From Longimicrobiales bacterium (lineage in GTDB: Bacteria; Gemmatimonadota; Gemmatimonadetes; Longimicrobiales; Gaopeijiaceae), in assembly GCA_958295645.1 (NCBI GenBank), contig OY282361.1, positions 1,330,501-1,394,500 on the forward strand: DNA of 64,000 nucleotides. The letters run 5' to 3'. Under the pieces are notes generated by a model. The model had not been told where the DNA came from, did not search any database, and saw nothing but the letters and a program-made list of their open reading frames with translations. This document shows positions 8,548 through 16,804 of the stretch, in pieces; the stretch's first letter is position 1, and the number at the start of each line of letters is the position of its first letter. The translations under genes and the position numbers were made by a program.

Positions 8548-8803
8548 GGCGCCTCCGTTTCGGCTCGTCTTTGGGGGGATGGTGGGGCCGCCGGGCGGGC
8601 GGATGGTCGGCCGCCGGGCGGGCCGGGGCTGGTTGTCGTTCCCGCGTCGTGCGCGTGCCTGCGCGTCACGCGGTTGGAATCTAGCGAGAAAGGCGGCGAG
8701 CGTAGCGGGAAGATGTGGTTGGCGAGCGGGGCGGCCTGCCCGAAGGCCCGGTCGGCGACGGTTATCGTTGGGAGGATGCACCCGGAGCGGAGAGGAGGGC
8801 GGC
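8548..8803. other. Divergent intergenic region, no clear signal
   Basis: This 256-base gap lies between the divergent barrel/mla operon and the DUF6702 gene. It is G-rich with a crude duplication of the string ggccgccgggcgggc around 8590-8625. I see no convincing promoter pair. GGAGAGGAGGG just before 8804 is the ribosome-binding site of the right-hand gene. Confidence 0.4.
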
Positions 8804-9562
8804 ATGGCGTACCGGGCGACGGCGGAGAGCGGCGTGGCCGACCGGAGGACGGCGGACCGCGGCATGGCGGATCGGGGGACGGCGGACCGGGCGGGGCGAG
8901 AGTCCGCGGGGCGGCCGAGGGCTTGGTCGCGGCTGGCGGCGGCCGTGTCGGCGACCCTGGCCGTGGTGATTCTCGTCGCAACGGCCGTCCTGGCCACGGC
9001 GGCGGGCTTGGACATCGCCGGCGCGGCCCCATTGCCGGGGGAACTTGCGGGATCCGCACCGCTTGCCGCGCCACCCATCGCATCGCCCGCCGCACCACGC
9101 CTCGGCGCGAGCCATCCGTTTCGCCTGTCGGTCGCGGACGCCGAAGTCGACGGAGCGGTGCTGCGCGCCCGCATTCAGTTCTTCTGGGACGACTTGCAGC
9201 TGGCGGTCATGGAGCACACGTCGGACATGGACTTCCGCCTCGAAGAGAACGCCCGCGTCGACAGCCTCGTTGCGCGCTACATCAACGAGATGCTGGAAAT
9301 CGAAGTCGGCGGCGAGGCGGTCGCGGGCGTCCTCGAGGGGCGCGGCGTGGACGAGGCCACGCTGATCGACGAGGTGATGTGGTGGTACCGGCTGGCGTAC
9401 CGTCTCCCGGCGGAAACCGAGCGGATCGCCATCCGAAACCGGCTGCTCTTCAACATGTTCGAAGACCAGCGCAACGTCGTCCACGTCAAGACGCGAAGCG
9501 GACGCGAACGGGCCTACTCGTTCGGATGGGACAAGGACAGCGTCACCGCCCCCCTGAACTAG
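8804..9562 (+). CDS. Membrane-anchored DUF6702-like protein
   Basis: A 252-residue protein from ATG 8804, which has AGGAGG nearby. Residues 1-40 are low complexity with repeated ADR(R/G)-T/M motifs, then one hydrophobic helix (LAAAVSATLAVVILVATAVLAT). The C-terminal about 145 residues start at SHPFRLSVADAEVDG and continue with ARIQFFWDDLQLAVME and, near the end, MFEDQRNVVHVKTRSG. That order (HPF-x-V-S, I-x-F-x-x-DDL, DQ-N-V-V-x-V) matches what I remember of DUF6702, a small extracytoplasmic domain of unknown function. It faces the convergent propeller gene. The family call is from memory and moderate; the function is unknown. Confidence 0.6.
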   Translation: MAYRATAESGVADRRTADRGMADRGTADRAGRESAGRPRAWSRLAAAVSATLAVVILVATAVLATAAGLDIAGAAPLPGELAGSAPLAAPPIASPAAPRLGASHPFRLSVADAEVDGAVLRARIQFFWDDLQLAVMEHTSDMDFRLEENARVDSLVARYINEMLEIEVGGEAVAGVLEGRGVDEATLIDEVMWWYRLAYRLPAETERIAIRNRLLFNMFEDQRNVVHVKTRSGRERAYSFGWDKDSVTAPLN

Positions 9563-9614
9563 GGCTCCGCTCCAAGGCGAGAGGCCGCCGCGGAGGCCGA
9601 AGCTCCGTCGCGCG

Positions 9615-10766
9615 CTAGGGTTGCGCGCCGCCGCCTTCCATCTTCCAGAACACGATGCCGCCGGCTTGCTGTCCCACCTCCACCTCCGCGACCCGGGCAA
9701 AGGTCGCCAAGTCGTAGACGTCCACCTTGCCCGGCTCCGCCCCGACGCCCTCCACCGAGACGAACGCGTACCGTCCGTCCGGGCTGACGGCCACGCCGTG
9801 AGTCACCGTCGTGGAAGACTCGGCCGTGGCGACGGCCCGGCCCGCCTCGAGATCGAAGAACTGCACTCCGGCGCCCTGCTTCAGCGTCGCCACCAGGAGA
9901 CGGCCCCCGGGCACGACCGCCAAGTTGTACGGCCCCCGGCCGGTTTCCATCGTCCTCGCCAAGGTCCACGACCCCAAGTCGATCTCCAGGATGCGGTCGC
10001 CCCGGTTGCAGGCCACCAGCGCCGAACCGGCGTCGGGGCGCGGCGTCACCCAGGTCGGCGAACAGGTCGGGGGGCGGCGGGCTCCGCCGTGCTCGCGCAA
10101 CGGTCCTTCCGCTCCGGCCGCCACCGAGAACCGCCGGGCGACCTCGAAGGTGCGCGTGTCGATCTCCACCACCTGATCGTCCATCATGCAGGCCGAGTAG
10201 AGGAAGTCGCCGGTCGCGTCCAAGCGGGCGCCGTGGGGCATGGTGCAGGTCTCGATCTGCTCCACTTCGATCATGGCAGGCGTGTACACGACCGAGACCG
10301 TCGAGGGGGTCGTCTCGCCGTGCAGGTTGAAGTTGGCCACGAAGGCGTAGAGGCCGTCCGGCGTCACGTCGAGCGTGGCGGGGAAATAGCCCAGCAGGAC
10401 GGGGTCGGCGACCAGCGTGTCGGGGCCGGCGGCGAACTTCCACAGCTTGCCGTCGGGCACGCCGTGGCCGGTCGTCATGAAGAGGAACTCGCCGCCGGGA
10501 GAGAGGGCGAGACCGTGCGGGCCCTCCGTCTCCGTGGCCATCTCGCCCACGGGCACGGTCTGGTCGAGGGCGGCTCCACCGGGTCCGAAGCGGACTCGGT
10601 GCAACAGGTCCGCGGACTCGGCGCCGACGTACACGTAGTAGGTCGCCGTCGGAGGGGCGGCAGCGGGGCCGGAGGCCGGGCTGGGCGCCTGCGCAGCTTG
10701 TCCGGCGACAGGCAGGAACGCAAGCACGGCGGCCAGGACGGCGGAGTTTAGGCGCGGCGCGCTCAT
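9615..10766 (-). CDS. Secreted YVTN/lactonase-type beta-propeller protein
   Basis: A 383-residue protein with a signal peptide (cleavage near GQA-AQA, residue 25). The rest is repeated propeller blades with the usual 'SPGG-x-F-L', 'TPDGLYAFVANF', 'SPDGRYAFVSVEG' and 'VDVYDLATFARV' motifs of the YVTN/40-residue family. It probably folds as a seven-bladed propeller in the periplasm or outside the cell. Such proteins bind metals, ligands or partners, and no enzymatic residues are obvious. An insertion of about 25 residues (EGPLREHGGARRPPTCSPT, partly basic) interrupts one blade. It is divergent from the LVIVD protein at 10905, a pairing that suggests shared control. ATG 10766 has GAGGAG upstream. 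Confidence 0.75.
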   Translation of the reverse strand: MSAPRLNSAVLAAVLAFLPVAGQAAQAPSPASGPAAAPPTATYYVYVGAESADLLHRVRFGPGGAALDQTVPVGEMATETEGPHGLALSPGGEFLFMTTGHGVPDGKLWKFAAGPDTLVADPVLLGYFPATLDVTPDGLYAFVANFNLHGETTPSTVSVVYTPAMIEVEQIETCTMPHGARLDATGDFLYSACMMDDQVVEIDTRTFEVARRFSVAAGAEGPLREHGGARRPPTCSPTWVTPRPDAGSALVACNRGDRILEIDLGSWTLARTMETGRGPYNLAVVPGGRLLVATLKQGAGVQFFDLEAGRAVATAESSTTVTHGVAVSPDGRYAFVSVEGVGAEPGKVDVYDLATFARVAEVEVGQQAGGIVFWKMEGGGAQP

Positions 10767-10833
10767 TTTCGGAGACTCCTCTGGCCGGTGGTCGCGGCGG
10801 CCGCGTCCGGCACGCCCGTTGCTCCGACACAAC

Positions 10834-10861
10834 AGTAGAACCAACTTGTTGGCGGGGTCAA
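10834..10861 (-). promoter_or_regulatory. Candidate promoter with an internal palindromic operator
   Basis: On the minus strand TTGACC (10861-10856) and TCTACT (10839-10834) are separated by 16 bases, a reasonable sigma70-like pair upstream of the propeller gene at 10766. The spacer contains the perfect 12-base palindrome CCAACTTGTTGG at 10841-10852, well placed for a repressor. It could also influence the divergent gene at 10905. Confidence 0.45.
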
Positions 10862-10904
10862 GGAATCCCCGCACGTCTTCATCGTCGCCGAACCGGAGCC
10901 AGCC

Positions 10905-12929
10905 ATGACAGCCCGCATTCTCTTCGCCGCCGCCTGCGTCGCCGCTCCCTGCGCCGCGCTTGTGCACGCCCCGCCCGCCCTCGCCCAGGAGGCGGCCGTG
11001 GCCGAATTGAGGGCCGACCCGCCTTCGCTCGAGATCGAAGCAGGCGTCCCCGTCGCCGTGCAGGTCACGGCCCACGACGCCTCCGGCCAAGTCGTGGACG
11101 TGCGCGTCCGAGTGGCGGCCCCCCGGCAGGGACTCCGCTACAACCGAACGGACGGCACCGTGACGGGCTTGGCGGCCGGCGACTGGCAGATGCTCGCCAC
11201 CTACTCGGCCGAGGGCACGAGGCCGGTGGTGCTGCGCATCCCCGTCGCGGTCACCTGGCCGGCCATCGCGCGAGTGGACGTCCGCGCCCCCGGAACCGCG
11301 CTCTACGCCGGCACCTCCCTGCGCCTGCAGGCCGCCGCCTTTCACGCGAACGGCTCGGAGCGTCCCGGCGCGGCCCTCGCATGGACGTCCTCCAACCCGG
11401 AGGTGGCCAGCGTCGACCGGTTCGGCAACGTGACCGCCCACGCCCCCGGAACCGCCGTCGTGACCGCATCCGTGGAAGGCGTCCCCGGCGAATTCACCGC
11501 CAACGCGCTCCCGCTGGAGCTGTCGTCCATGAGCATCTCCGCGGACCGCCGAAACGCCCGCACCGGAGACGTGGTGGCCTTCGCGCTGGACGCGAGAGAC
11601 GAGGCCGACCAGGCCGTGACGGACGCCGCCGTGGACTGGTCCTACTCGTTCCTGCCCGACGACTCCATCGCCTCCCCCGGGGCCGCCGCGCTGGCGAGGG
11701 ACGGCAAGTTCGTGGCCAACGTCCCCGGCCAGTACACGGTGCTGGCGACGCTGGGCGAGCGGACCGCCCGGGCCGTGATCGACGTGCGTCCGCGCGAGGC
11801 CGTGCAGGAAGTGGAGGTCGTGGGCCAGGGGCTCGTCAGCCACGTCCACTCCTCCGATCTCTGGGTGTTCGAGGGAATGGACGGACGGGACTACGCCTTC
11901 ACGGGCACCTGGGGCGGAGACGGCTGGGCCTACTTCTGGGACGTGACCGACCCGGCCAGCCCAGTCCGCACCGACTCTCTTCGCCTCGACGCGCGAACCG
12001 TCAACGACGTGAAGGTCGCGCCCAACGCCCGCTACGCCGCGCTGTCCCGGGAGGGCGCCTCCAACCGCCGCAACGGCGTGGTGATCCTCGACTTGGCGGA
12101 TCCCGCCCATCCCGTGGTGGCCTCCACGTACGACGAGGGCCTCACCGGGGGCGTGCACAACATGTTCGCCACCGACGACCACCTCTTCGCGCTCTCGGGG
12201 GGCGACAAGTACGTCGTCCTCGACATGACCGACTTGGCCAATCCCCGCTACGTCAGCGAGTACAACCACCCCGGCAGCCGTATCCACGACGTGTGGGTCC
12301 ACGACGGCATCGCGTATTCTTCCGAATGGCAGAACGGCGTGGTCGTGGTGGACGTGGGCAACGGGCGCTGGGGCGGCTCCATCGAGCGGCCCGTCTTCGT
12401 CACCAACGTTCCCTACCCCGTGGGACGCACGCACGCGGCCTTCCCCTACTACCAGGAGTCCACGGGCAAGTTCTATCTGTTCCTCGGGGACGAAATCATG
12501 AACCGCCAGGGCGCGGCCTGGTCGGGCGCGGGCCTGGACCGGATCCCGGCGCCGGGGGGCACGCCCAGCGTCACCAGCGGATACTTGCACGTCATCGACT
12601 TCACCGATCCGGAGAATCCCAAGGACGTGGCGCGCTACGAAGTTCCGGAGTTCGGCACGCACAACATCTGGGTCGAGGACGACGTGCTGTACCAAGCGTA
12701 CTACGAAGGCGGCCTTCGCGTCGTCGACGTCTCGGGCGAACTCATGGGCAACTTGGCCGAGCAGGGCCGGGAGATGGCGGTCTACAAGTCGTTCGCGCCC
12801 CAGGGATACGCCGCCAACGCGCCCATGGTGTGGGGAGGGCAGCCGCACAAGGGCAACGTGTTCTTCTCGGACTTCAACTCCGGGCTGTGGGCCGTGAAGC
12901 TGACCCCGAAGCGGCGTCCCGTGTCCTGA
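10905..12929 (+). CDS. Secreted protein with Ig-like (BIG2) domains and LVIVD propeller repeats
   Basis: A 674-residue product; signal peptide residues 1-27 (cleavage ALA-Q). Residues 30-310 hold about three bacterial Ig-like domains. The second is a clear BIG2 type (WTSSNPEVASVDRFGNVTAHAPG, given here by its W-x-SSN-x-x-V-A-x-V-D core). The C-terminal half has LVIVD-type blades: VVILDLADPAHPVVAST, YVVLDMTDLANPRYVSEY, LHVIDFTDPENPKDVARY and LRVVDVSGELMG. These form a propeller found on surface or extracellular proteins. ATG 10905 follows GGAG at a suitable distance. Divergent from the YVTN-type propeller. No catalytic motif is visible, so an adhesive or binding role is only a guess. Confidence 0.8.
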   Translation: MTARILFAAACVAAPCAALVHAPPALAQEAAVAELRADPPSLEIEAGVPVAVQVTAHDASGQVVDVRVRVAAPRQGLRYNRTDGTVTGLAAGDWQMLATYSAEGTRPVVLRIPVAVTWPAIARVDVRAPGTALYAGTSLRLQAAAFHANGSERPGAALAWTSSNPEVASVDRFGNVTAHAPGTAVVTASVEGVPGEFTANALPLELSSMSISADRRNARTGDVVAFALDARDEADQAVTDAAVDWSYSFLPDDSIASPGAAALARDGKFVANVPGQYTVLATLGERTARAVIDVRPREAVQEVEVVGQGLVSHVHSSDLWVFEGMDGRDYAFTGTWGGDGWAYFWDVTDPASPVRTDSLRLDARTVNDVKVAPNARYAALSREGASNRRNGVVILDLADPAHPVVASTYDEGLTGGVHNMFATDDHLFALSGGDKYVVLDMTDLANPRYVSEYNHPGSRIHDVWVHDGIAYSSEWQNGVVVVDVGNGRWGGSIERPVFVTNVPYPVGRTHAAFPYYQESTGKFYLFLGDEIMNRQGAAWSGAGLDRIPAPGGTPSVTSGYLHVIDFTDPENPKDVARYEVPEFGTHNIWVEDDVLYQAYYEGGLRVVDVSGELMGNLAEQGREMAVYKSFAPQGYAANAPMVWGGQPHKGNVFFSDFNSGLWAVKLTPKRRPVS

Positions 12930-12963
12930 ACGGCAGCGCGCGTTCTTCGCGGGCGCGAGACCG

Positions 12964-14196
12964 ATGACCAGTCTCGTGGTCGTGGTGGCCGTCGTTCTGG
13001 CCGTGTCGTTCCTGTGCTCCGTGCTGGAGGCGGTCTTCCTGTCGGTGACGCACTCCCACGTGGCGCTCATGGAGGAGCAGGGCGACAAGGCGGGGCCGGT
13101 GCTGCGCCGCATGAAGCAGAGGGTCGACGAGCCGATCGCGGCGATCCTCACTCTGAACACGATCGCGCACACGTTCGGGGCGACCGCAGCGGGGGCCATT
13201 GCCGCCGAGGTCTTCGGGGACGTTTCGATCGGCGTGTTCTCGGCGGGGCTGACGCTCGCGGTGCTGCTCTTCTCGGAGATCATCCCGAAGACGCTGGGGG
13301 CCACCTTCTGGAAGAGTCTGGCCGGGCCGGCGGCGCGCACGCTGCGCGTTCTCGTCTTCGCGATGCGTCCGGTGATCGTGCCGCTGGGCGTGATGAGCCG
13401 GTGGATGGCGCCCAAAGGCGCAAGGACCACGGTGAGCCGCGCCGAACTCGAGGTGCTCGCCGACATCGGCCGCCGCGAGGGCACGCTGGACGAAGACGAG
13501 TTCCGCGTGATGTCCAAGGTCATGCAGCTCGACGAGATCGCCGTCGGCGAGGTGATGACGCCGCGGATCGACATCGTGGCCGTGCCGGTGGACGCCTCGG
13601 TGCGCGAGGCGATGAACGTCATGCTCGACCGCGGCAAGCTGCGCCTCCCCGTCTACGAGGGGAATCTGGACCAGATCGTGGGCCTGCTGCTAGCGCGCGA
13701 TCTCTGGCGGGCGGCGCGCGACGGCGTCGAGGGCGTGCGGGAAGTCCTGCGGCCCATGCAGTTCTCGCCCGCCTCCAAGACCGTCGAGAATCTGATCCGG
13801 GAGATGCGCACGGCGCGGACCAAGATGGTCGTCGTGCTGGACGAGTTCGGCGGAACGGCCGGCTTGGCGACCCTGGAGGACCTCATCGAGGAAATCGTGG
13901 GCGAGATCCAGGACGAGCACGAGGCCGACGAGCCCGGCGACTTTCAGGACATGGGCGGCGGCCAGGTGCTCATCGGGGGAGGGACGCCGGTGAAGAGCGT
14001 CAAGGAGCGCCTGGGCATCGAACTCGGAGACGAGTACGACACGATCGGCGGCTACGTCTTCGGTGCGCTCGACAGGGTGCCGCTGGTCGGAGACGCGGCG
14101 CCGTGCGGAAACGGCCGACTGCGCGTGGTCAAGATGAGCCGACGCCGGGTGGAGCAAGTCCTCTTCCTCCCCGGCCCGGAGGACAAACCGCGCTGA
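12964..14196 (+). CDS. CNNM/HlyC-CorC family membrane protein with CBS pair
   Basis: A 410-residue protein. Residues 1-140 contain three to four transmembrane helices of the DUF21/CNNM domain, including LNTIAHTFGATAAGAI and LFSEIIPKTLGA. Next come a CBS pair (VMTPRIDIVAVPVDASVREAM and the LPVYEGNLDQIVGLL region) and a C-terminal CorC_HlyC domain (DEFGGTAGLATLEDLIEEIVGEI). This architecture is usually annotated 'hemolysin family protein', but the family is better described as Mg2+/Co2+ transport related. It starts at ATG 12964, 34 bases after the preceding stop, and ends three bases from the convergent lspA. Confidence 0.88.
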   Translation: MTSLVVVVAVVLAVSFLCSVLEAVFLSVTHSHVALMEEQGDKAGPVLRRMKQRVDEPIAAILTLNTIAHTFGATAAGAIAAEVFGDVSIGVFSAGLTLAVLLFSEIIPKTLGATFWKSLAGPAARTLRVLVFAMRPVIVPLGVMSRWMAPKGARTTVSRAELEVLADIGRREGTLDEDEFRVMSKVMQLDEIAVGEVMTPRIDIVAVPVDASVREAMNVMLDRGKLRLPVYEGNLDQIVGLLLARDLWRAARDGVEGVREVLRPMQFSPASKTVENLIREMRTARTKMVVVLDEFGGTAGLATLEDLIEEIVGEIQDEHEADEPGDFQDMGGGQVLIGGGTPVKSVKERLGIELGDEYDTIGGYVFGALDRVPLVGDAAPCGNGRLRVVKMSRRRVEQVLFLPGPEDKPR

Positions 14197-14199
14197 CCG

Positions 14200-14727
14200 T
14201 CAGGCTTCGAGACCGCCGGGCGCCTCCGGGGCGGCCTGGGCGCGCTTCTTGATGCGCCGTTCCTCGGCCCAGAAGGACAGGGCGAGCAGCACCGCCCCGG
14301 TCGAAATAGCCATGTCGGCGACGTTGAAGATGGGCCAGTGCATGAAGCCGAGGTCCACGGGGCCGATGAAGTCCACGACGCCGCGGTCCCAGCGAAGCCG
14401 GTCGACGAGGTTGCCGACCGCTCCCGAGACGACCAGAGCCAGGGCGACGATCCTCGGGTGGTCCCGGGCCTCCGACTTCGCCGCCAGCAGGATCATCAGT
14501 CCGAGGGCGAAAACCGTCACGGGAATGAAGAACCAGCGAGGATCGTCGCCGATCGAGATGCCGAAGGCCGCACCCCGGTTGAACACCAGAGTCAGCGGCA
14601 CGCGACCGCCCAGGAAGCCGGGCCGCGGCGCACCGTCGAGCGCCGCCAGCGCCCAACTTTTCGTGGCCAAGTCGGCGACGACGATCAAGGGCAGGCACAC
14701 GCCGAATATGGCCAGCTTGCGCTTCAC
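14200..14727 (-). CDS. lspA: Lipoprotein signal peptidase (signal peptidase II)
   Basis: A 175-residue protein from GTG 14727 with four transmembrane segments. The two catalytic aspartates are in conserved contexts: NLVDRL (Asp109) and FNVADMAI (Asp138). The upstream box FNRGAAFGI is also present. LspA cleaves prolipoproteins before the lipidated cysteine in the inner membrane, so it would process lipoproteins such as the sialidase-like one at 794-2101. It lies just downstream of the tmRNA gene on the same strand. Confidence 0.95.
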   Translation of the reverse strand: MKRKLAIFGVCLPLIVVADLATKSWALAALDGAPRPGFLGGRVPLTLVFNRGAAFGISIGDDPRWFFIPVTVFALGLMILLAAKSEARDHPRIVALALVVSGAVGNLVDRLRWDRGVVDFIGPVDLGFMHWPIFNVADMAISTGAVLLALSFWAEERRIKKRAQAAPEAPGGLEA

Positions 14728-14844
14728 GCCGGAGAGTCGCTCACGAGATGCGGAGAGGAGCCGCCGGCGGCGCCGGTTTCGTGGCGCCCCGGCTCGGCGG
14801 CCAAAGCTTCACGAGGCCGGCGGCGCCCGGCGGCGGAGAAAGAA

Positions 14845-15204
14845 TGGAGGCGGCGGGAATCGAACCCGCGTCCGAAAACAGTTCGCTCGAAAGTCTCTAC
14901 GCGCGTAGATCGCCATTCGGTTTCGCGGTCGGCGGGGCTGGCGAACGGCCCGCACCGGGCTAGCCGCCTTGAAGTCTCGCTCGCCGGTCCAGCGGCCTAA
15001 ACCAGAGAGCCAGCCCGAATCGTCGACGCCTCGTCGGTCCGCCTCGGGCAGGCAGGCCGGGAAGCGGGCTGCCTAGTTTGTGGCTAGGCGGCCAGTGCCA
15101 TGTCAGTGTTGGCAGTTAAAGCGTTTCCGGGATGTTTTGCGAGGTCCCCGGACCTCGGCGCGCAACTCCGAGATCGCCGATCCCGTCGAAGCCATGTCGC
15201 CCCC
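14845..15204 (-). ncRNA. ssrA: Transfer-messenger RNA, one-piece, tag ANTDMALAA
   Basis: The minus strand begins with GGGGGCGACATGGCTTCGAC at 15204 and ends with the T-arm GGTTCGATTCCCGCC and CGCCTCC plus discriminator A at 14845. The ends pair as an acceptor stem (GGGGGCG with CGCCTCC). CCA is not encoded. The tag frame runs 15113-15084 and reads GCC AAC ACT GAC ATG GCA CTG GCC GCC TAG, giving ANTDMALAA, which ends in the usual ALAA recognised by ClpXP. With SmpB it rescues stalled ribosomes. The 5' end is inferred from the stem. Confidence 0.95.
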
Positions 15205-15248
15205 GTGTTGTCAATCACCCCTGCGGCCAAGAATCGCGCCGCCGGACT

Positions 15249-16256
15249 TCAAGCTAGCCCATCCGCGCCGCGATGGGAAGCCTCCGCCAAGTAGCCGTCG
15301 AGGATCGCGCGCAGGCCGTCGAGATCGTGAACGGCGAACAGCCGCTGCCGAAGCTCCCGTCCGCCCGGCAGGCCCTTGGTGTACCACCCGAGGTGCTTGC
15401 GGAAGCTGCGGACGGCCCTCTCGGGGTCGCGCTCGAAGGCCACGGCGTTCTCCGCGTGCTCCACGCAGGTGGCGAATCGCGCCCGGGCGTTGGGGACGGG
15501 CGGCGGCGGGTCGCCGCGCAGGGCCGCGCGAGCCTGCCTGAAGAGCCAGGGGGCGCCGTGCGAGCCCCTCGCCATCATGATGCCGTCGCAACCCGTGCGC
15601 TCCCTCATCCGCAGCGCGTCCGCCCCCGTGCGAATGTCGCCGTTGCCGACCACCGGCACCTCGAGGGCGGCGGCCAGAGCGGCGATCTCGCTCCAATTGG
15701 CCCGGCCGCCGTACATGTCGGTTCGGGTGCGGGGATGCAGCGTCACCATGCGGGAGCCCGCCTCCTGGCAGACCAACCCGATGCCGACCGGATCGCGCAG
15801 GGCTTCGTCGTAGCCCGAACGGATCTTGGTCGTGACCGGCAGAGGCGTGGCCTCCGAGACCGCCCTGACGATCCGGGCCACCAGACCGAGGTCCCGCAGG
15901 CAGCCGGAGCCTCCGTTGCGCTTGACCACCTTCTTGACCGGACACCCGAAGTTGATGTCCACGAAGTCGGGCGCGTAGACCTCGGTCACCAGAGCCGCGG
16001 CTTCGGCCATCCGGCCGGGATCGGCGCCGAATATCTGGATGCCGATGGGCCGCTCCTCGTCCTCGAAGCGCAGGTAGTCGGCCGTCTTGCCGCTGCCGCG
16101 CACGATGCCCTCGGCGCTCACGAACTCGGTGAGGACCACGTCGGCGCCGAAGCGCCGGCACAGGCGGCGAAACGGCGACTCGGAGACCCCGGCCTGAGGC
16201 GCCAGGAACAACGGCGTCTCGGAGGCTCCGGGCAGGCTGAAGGGGAACGCGGGCAT
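15249..16256 (-). CDS. dusB: tRNA-dihydrouridine synthase B family
   Basis: A 335-residue TIM-barrel flavoenzyme. FLAPQAGVSESPFRRLC at the N-terminus is the FMN-binding start. The Dus signature GCPVKKVVKRNGGSGCL contains the catalytic Cys of the INFGCPVKK motif. PVTTKIRSG, TLHPRTRTDMYGG, VVGNGDI and GIMMARGS are the usual barrel motifs. It reduces specific uridines to dihydrouridine in tRNA, using FMN and NADPH. ATG 16256 is used although no strong ribosome-binding site is seen. The gene is 44 bases upstream of the tmRNA 5' end on the same strand. Confidence 0.93.
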   Translation of the reverse strand: MPAFPFSLPGASETPLFLAPQAGVSESPFRRLCRRFGADVVLTEFVSAEGIVRGSGKTADYLRFEDEERPIGIQIFGADPGRMAEAAALVTEVYAPDFVDINFGCPVKKVVKRNGGSGCLRDLGLVARIVRAVSEATPLPVTTKIRSGYDEALRDPVGIGLVCQEAGSRMVTLHPRTRTDMYGGRANWSEIAALAAALEVPVVGNGDIRTGADALRMRERTGCDGIMMARGSHGAPWLFRQARAALRGDPPPPVPNARARFATCVEHAENAVAFERDPERAVRSFRKHLGWYTKGLPGGRELRQRLFAVHDLDGLRAILDGYLAEASHRGADGLA

Positions 16257-16285
16257 TGGAGGTGCGAACCAGCCGGAGGGAGTTC

Positions 16286-16723
16286 CTACTTGGTGACGAA
16301 CATCTTCATCCAGGCAGTGCGGCCGTTGACCACCATCTGGACGAAGTACACGCCCGAAGCGACTTGGCGGCCGTTCCTGTCGCGCCCGTCCCAAAAAGCC
16401 TCGTACCGTCCTGGCGACGTGTATTCCAGCTGCAGGAGAGGCAGTCCCTCGCCGCCGGGAAACGCCAACGCCACCGGCGCCGCCACGAACTGGTTCAGGA
16501 TGTTGAAGATGCGAATCGAGACCGTCGTGGTTCGCCCGTCGGCGAAGATGTCCTCGGACAGCTCGAAGGGAATTCGGGTCTCGGGATTGAACGGATTCGG
16601 GTAATTCTGTTCCAAACGAAACCCCGCACCCCGGTCTTCCTCCGGGGGTGGAGGGCCCTGGCCCAAGAGACTACTGGCCGCTCCGCAAGACAAGAAGCTT
16701 GCGACGCAGAGAAAGCGTCTCAC
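16286..16723 (-). CDS. Small secreted protein consisting of a FlgD-like/T9SS-type C-terminal sorting domain
   Basis: From GTG 16723 the product has 145 residues; ATG 16780 is an alternative that would place the signal peptide internally. A signal peptide (FLCVASFLSCGAASSLLG-Q) is followed almost at once by LEQNYPNPFNPETRIPFEL and, near the end, GVYFVQMVVNGRTAWMKMFV. These are the start and end of the FlgD-Ig-like domain commonly found as a C-terminal sorting tail on large secreted proteins. Here it stands alone with a short Pro-rich linker and no passenger. Role unknown; perhaps a surface structural or decoy domain. Confidence 0.7.
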   Translation of the reverse strand: MRRFLCVASFLSCGAASSLLGQGPPPPEEDRGAGFRLEQNYPNPFNPETRIPFELSEDIFADGRTTTVSIRIFNILNQFVAAPVALAFPGGEGLPLLQLEYTSPGRYEAFWDGRDRNGRQVASGVYFVQMVVNGRTAWMKMFVTK

Positions 16724-16804
16724 AATGTTCCCGCCTTCAGGTTCGGTAGCGTTGTGGCGAATCGCCCCCCAGAGGGACACAAGATGGAGTGGTGGCGTGC
16801 AACA

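Noticed and set aside
9615-13637. A 1340-codon minus-strand frame from 13637
   Set aside because: Only the part from 10766 has a signal peptide and propeller motifs; the rest runs antisense through the LVIVD and CNNM genes.
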